Assembly (NCBI GenBank): GCA_947252755.1
Contig: CAMXWV010000001.1
Span: forward strand, 1 to 64,000
Length of the DNA stretch: 64,000 nucleotides
Source: an uncultured Dermabacter sp.
GTDB taxonomy: Bacteria > Actinomycetota > Actinomycetes > Actinomycetales > Dermabacteraceae
Reading direction: 5' to 3'
Under the pieces are notes generated by a model. That model was not told the origin of the DNA. It worked only from the letters and a program-made list of their open reading frames with translations, and made no database searches. Shown here one piece after another: positions 62,065-64,000 of this stretch (the stretch's first letter is position 1; each line of letters begins with the position of its first letter). The translations under genes were made by a program, and so were the position numbers.

Positions 62065-62727
62065 GTGACCGAAGCGACGCCTCTGAGCCCGGAGGAGCTC
62101 GCAGAGCTGGATCAGGAGATCCTCGCTGAGTTCGCCGCGCGCCGTCGCGCCTCGGACCGCGCGGTGGGATGGGTGCTGCTGGCAGGCGGAATCATTGCTT
62201 GGATCGCGTCGCTGATGCTCACCCTGGACAAACTGACCCTGCTGGAGAATCCGGACGCCGCACTCGCCTGCGATATCAACCCGTTCATCTCCTGCGGGAC
62301 CATGATCAACACCTGGCAGGCGTCCACGTTCGGAATTCCGAACATGACGCTCGGACTGGGCGGATTCGCGATCCTCGCTGCAGTGGGCGCACTGCTGATC
62401 AGCCGCACCACTCTGCCCGCATGGTTCGAGTACGCGGTGCTCGGAGCCACCGGTTTCTCCTTCGCCTTCGTGCACTGGCTGGCGTTCAGCGCAATCGCGA
62501 TCATCCACGCTCTCTGCCCATGGTGCGTGGTGGTGTGGGCGGTCTCAGCGCCGATGTTCTTCTCCACCCTTGCCCGCCTCATAGAGCTGAACAGGATCCG
62601 ACTGACTTCAGGTGTGAGCCGAATCCTTCGCTCCTGGATGGTGCTGAGCCTTCTGTGGTGGGCGCTGGTAGCACTGGTGGTCCTTATTGTGTTTTGGGAT
62701 GGCTGGATGAGCATCCTCAGCGCATGA
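62065..62727 (+). CDS. Vitamin K epoxide reductase (VKOR) family protein
   Basis: This 220-residue membrane protein of the VKOR family supports disulfide formation outside the membrane. The cysteines are Cys69 and Cys77 (ACDINPFISC) and the CPWC pair Cys151/Cys154. Four or five transmembrane helices are visible (about 33-52, 95-113, 122-146, 148-168, 195-214). No DsbA-like partner is fused or adjacent. GTG 62065 has GAGAGGAG upstream. It lies 10 bases after oleD and may be in the same transcript. Confidence 0.9.
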   Translation: MTEATPLSPEELAELDQEILAEFAARRRASDRAVGWVLLAGGIIAWIASLMLTLDKLTLLENPDAALACDINPFISCGTMINTWQASTFGIPNMTLGLGGFAILAAVGALLISRTTLPAWFEYAVLGATGFSFAFVHWLAFSAIAIIHALCPWCVVVWAVSAPMFFSTLARLIELNRIRLTSGVSRILRSWMVLSLLWWALVALVVLIVFWDGWMSILSA

Positions 62728-62813
62728 GCGTGAACGGCGGCTGACCTGCCCACGGTGACCGCACACCTGTCCCCAGTGGGGTGATGCGAGCGGAACGCGA
62801 TACTCGCTGCCCA

Positions 62814-62819
62814 TAGCGT
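62814..62819 (+). promoter_or_regulatory. -10 box for leaderless comEA
   Basis: TAGCGT, then GAGCTC (6 nt), then ATG 62826. Confidence 0.6.
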
Positions 62820-62825
62820 GAGCTC

Positions 62826-63752
62826 ATGAGCCGCCGCACCACTTCCCTCAACCGCACGACGGGACCTCGCCATGCCGCTGATCAGCCGGCTCCTGACTGG
62901 GAGGCGCTTGAGCGCTGGGCGCATCCGAGCCTGATCGACCGGGTGCGGGAATCTCTGGTGGCGAAAGCCGTGCTCGGCACCGTCATCCTCGCGGCCCTCA
63001 TCGGCGTGGTGATCCACCTTCTGTTGAACAGCCCCGACCGCGGCACTGTGGTCCCACCCGCCGCCGCCCAGGCCCAGAACGGTGAGGCCCAGAACGGGGA
63101 GGTGCAGAACGGTGAGGTGCAGAACGGTGAGGCCCAGCCCAGCACGGATCCGCAAGCGCCTGAGCCGGGCGGCCACACCACCCCGCCCGGTGGAGGCGCA
63201 GGCACCGCCGGCCCCGGCGGTTCGGCTGAGACACCGCCAGCAGATCCGCAGGCACCTCTCATCGTCTACGTGACAGGCCAGGTGGGCACCCCGGGCGTCG
63301 TTCAGCTTCCGCCCGGTGCGCGAGTGCACGACGCGCTGCAGGGAGCGGGCGGGCCGACGGCAGAGGCTGATCTCGCCGCACTCAACCTGGCTCGTCCCGT
63401 TCAGGATGGCGAGCACATCCATGTTGTGAAGCCGGGGGAGGAGCCGCCTGCCTCCGCGGGCGCTCCGCCCGCAGCTGGCAGCGGTTCAGAACAGCCCGCA
63501 GGCTCCTCCAACTCGTCCGGCACAGCCCACTCCGCCCCGGGCGCACCGGGCACTGATAGCGCACGGATCAACATCAACACTGCGGACCTGACCCAGCTGC
63601 AAGAGCTGCCCGGGGTGGGACCGTCCATTGGACAGCGGATCATCGAGCACCGTGAAGCGAACGGACCGTTTCGGACCGTGGAAGACCTGCTTGAGGTGAA
63701 AGGCATCGGCCCAGCCACCCTGGACAAGATCCGTGAACGCGCCACCGTCTGA
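62826..63752 (+). CDS. comEA: ComEA family DNA-uptake protein
   Basis: This 308-residue membrane-anchored DNA receptor has a TM helix near residues 50-68 (LGTVILAALIGVVIHLLL). A QNGE-type 5-residue repeat and Pro/Gly linker (about 83-135) follow. An SLBB domain begins IVYVTGQVGTPGVV. Two helix-hairpin-helix motifs at the end are INTADLTQLQELPGVGPSIG and VKGIGPATLDKIRERATV. It overlaps comEC by 20 bases. Confidence 0.92.
   Translation: MSRRTTSLNRTTGPRHAADQPAPDWEALERWAHPSLIDRVRESLVAKAVLGTVILAALIGVVIHLLLNSPDRGTVVPPAAAQAQNGEAQNGEVQNGEVQNGEAQPSTDPQAPEPGGHTTPPGGGAGTAGPGGSAETPPADPQAPLIVYVTGQVGTPGVVQLPPGARVHDALQGAGGPTAEADLAALNLARPVQDGEHIHVVKPGEEPPASAGAPPAAGSGSEQPAGSSNSSGTAHSAPGAPGTDSARININTADLTQLQELPGVGPSIGQRIIEHREANGPFRTVEDLLEVKGIGPATLDKIRERATV
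63072..63131 (+). repeat. 15-bp coding tandem repeat, four units
   Basis: Four 15-bp units (GCC/GTG CAG AAC GGT GAG) encode [A/V]QNGE. They lie in the linker between the TM helix and the SLBB domain. Polymerase slippage could change the linker length. Confidence 0.85.
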
Positions 63753-64000
63753 TCCGGGCCGCAGCACACGGGTCCGGGCACTGCTGCCTCCCGCTGCGAT
63801 TGTGGTGTGGGCGGCCGCGATCATCGGCACTGCCCGTGGACCTGGCGCTGCCGCGAGCATCTGCGCGTTCGGCGCGGGAATCTCCCTGATCCTCTGGTGG
63901 CGGCTGCGCGAACGCCCGCCCTGGAACCGAGTTCTGCTGGTGACCGTGCTCGCCGTGACTATGGCGAGCGCTCCGCTCACCGTCTCCCTGGACAGGCTGC
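63733..64000 (+). CDS. comEC: ComEC/Rec2 DNA uptake channel, N-terminal part
   Basis: A frame starting at GTG 63733, inside the 3' end of comEA, encodes a membrane protein. The visible 89 residues include two hydrophobic segments (PPAAIVVWAAAIIG, and VLLVTVLAVTMASAP near the edge), matching the start of ComEC. The gene runs off the window. The identification rests mainly on position after comEA. Confidence 0.7.
   Translation, partial: MNAPPSDPGRSTRVRALLPPAAIVVWAAAIIGTARGPGAAASICAFGAGISLILWWRLRERPPWNRVLLVTVLAVTMASAPLTVSLDRL

Overview
The window is GC-rich, gene-dense actinobacterial chromosome. Gene content and order point to the Micrococcales: tlyA-nadK-recN-steA-steB, yebC-ruvCAB-yajC-secDF-apt-rel, a TANNNT/leaderless promoter style, and an oleA-oleBC-oleD cluster with a fused oleBC. 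A Dermabacteraceae/Brachybacterium-like host is my best guess, but that is inference. Almost everything is chromosomal housekeeping. I see no prophage, transposase, integrase or CRISPR array. The only accessory-looking stretch is the first 1.45 kb.

Layout. 1-1457: a SnoaL/NTF2-fold gene, a small unknown ORF, and a cluster of a 55-bp palindromic repeat. 1458-14271 (+): one tightly overlapping operon. It encodes a disordered RPWRD-repeat/TPR protein, a HAD phosphatase, TlyA, NadK, RecN, SteA, SteB, a small MraY/WecA-like transferase, a MurJ-like flippase, a GT4 glycosyltransferase and a Nudix ADP-ribose hydrolase. 14264-18024 (-): RNase D, DUF3000, MsrB, an unknown Cys-motif protein and a RibD-like reductase. 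18075-19112: ZapE-type ATPase. 19154-19945: five tRNAs (two Gly-GCC in inverted orientation, Val-CAC, Cys-GCA, Val-GAC). 20146-33576 (+): thrS, a HIT protein, a PrsW-like protease, yebC, ruvCAB, yajC-secD-secF, apt and rel. 33623-35791 (-): an AbiEi-like orphan and a DUF349 protein. 36016-40213 (+): an MBL hydrolase, hisS, trxA, a siderophore-interacting flavoprotein and a 3-methyladenine glycosylase. 40228-46074: nitrite reductase (nirD divergent from nirB) with siroheme genes cobA, hemD and cbiX. 46165-49389: metG and a eukaryote-type UDP-glucose pyrophosphorylase, divergent. 49471-54536: putA divergent from a long-form gap. 54677-57217: pyridoxal kinase, thymidine kinase and a TIM-barrel protein. 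57338-62727: the olefin cluster followed by VKOR. 62826-64000: comEA and the 5' end of comEC.

How the genes work together. SteA/SteB next to an MraY-like transferase, a MurJ-like flippase and a glycosyltransferase look like a lipid-linked glycan assembly and export module tied to the division septum. NirBD needs siroheme, which CobA, HemD and CbiX supply, although no precorrin-2 dehydrogenase is visible here. OleA, OleBC and OleD together make long-chain internal alkenes from fatty acyl-CoAs. PutA and the long-form GAPDH fit growth on amino acids with gluconeogenesis.

The strongest cross-cutting observation is a recurrent TANNNT box followed by exactly 6-7 nt and then the start codon, with no ribosome binding site. 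I found it upstream of ten genes on both strands. It indicates widespread leaderless transcription, and it let me correct several start codons.
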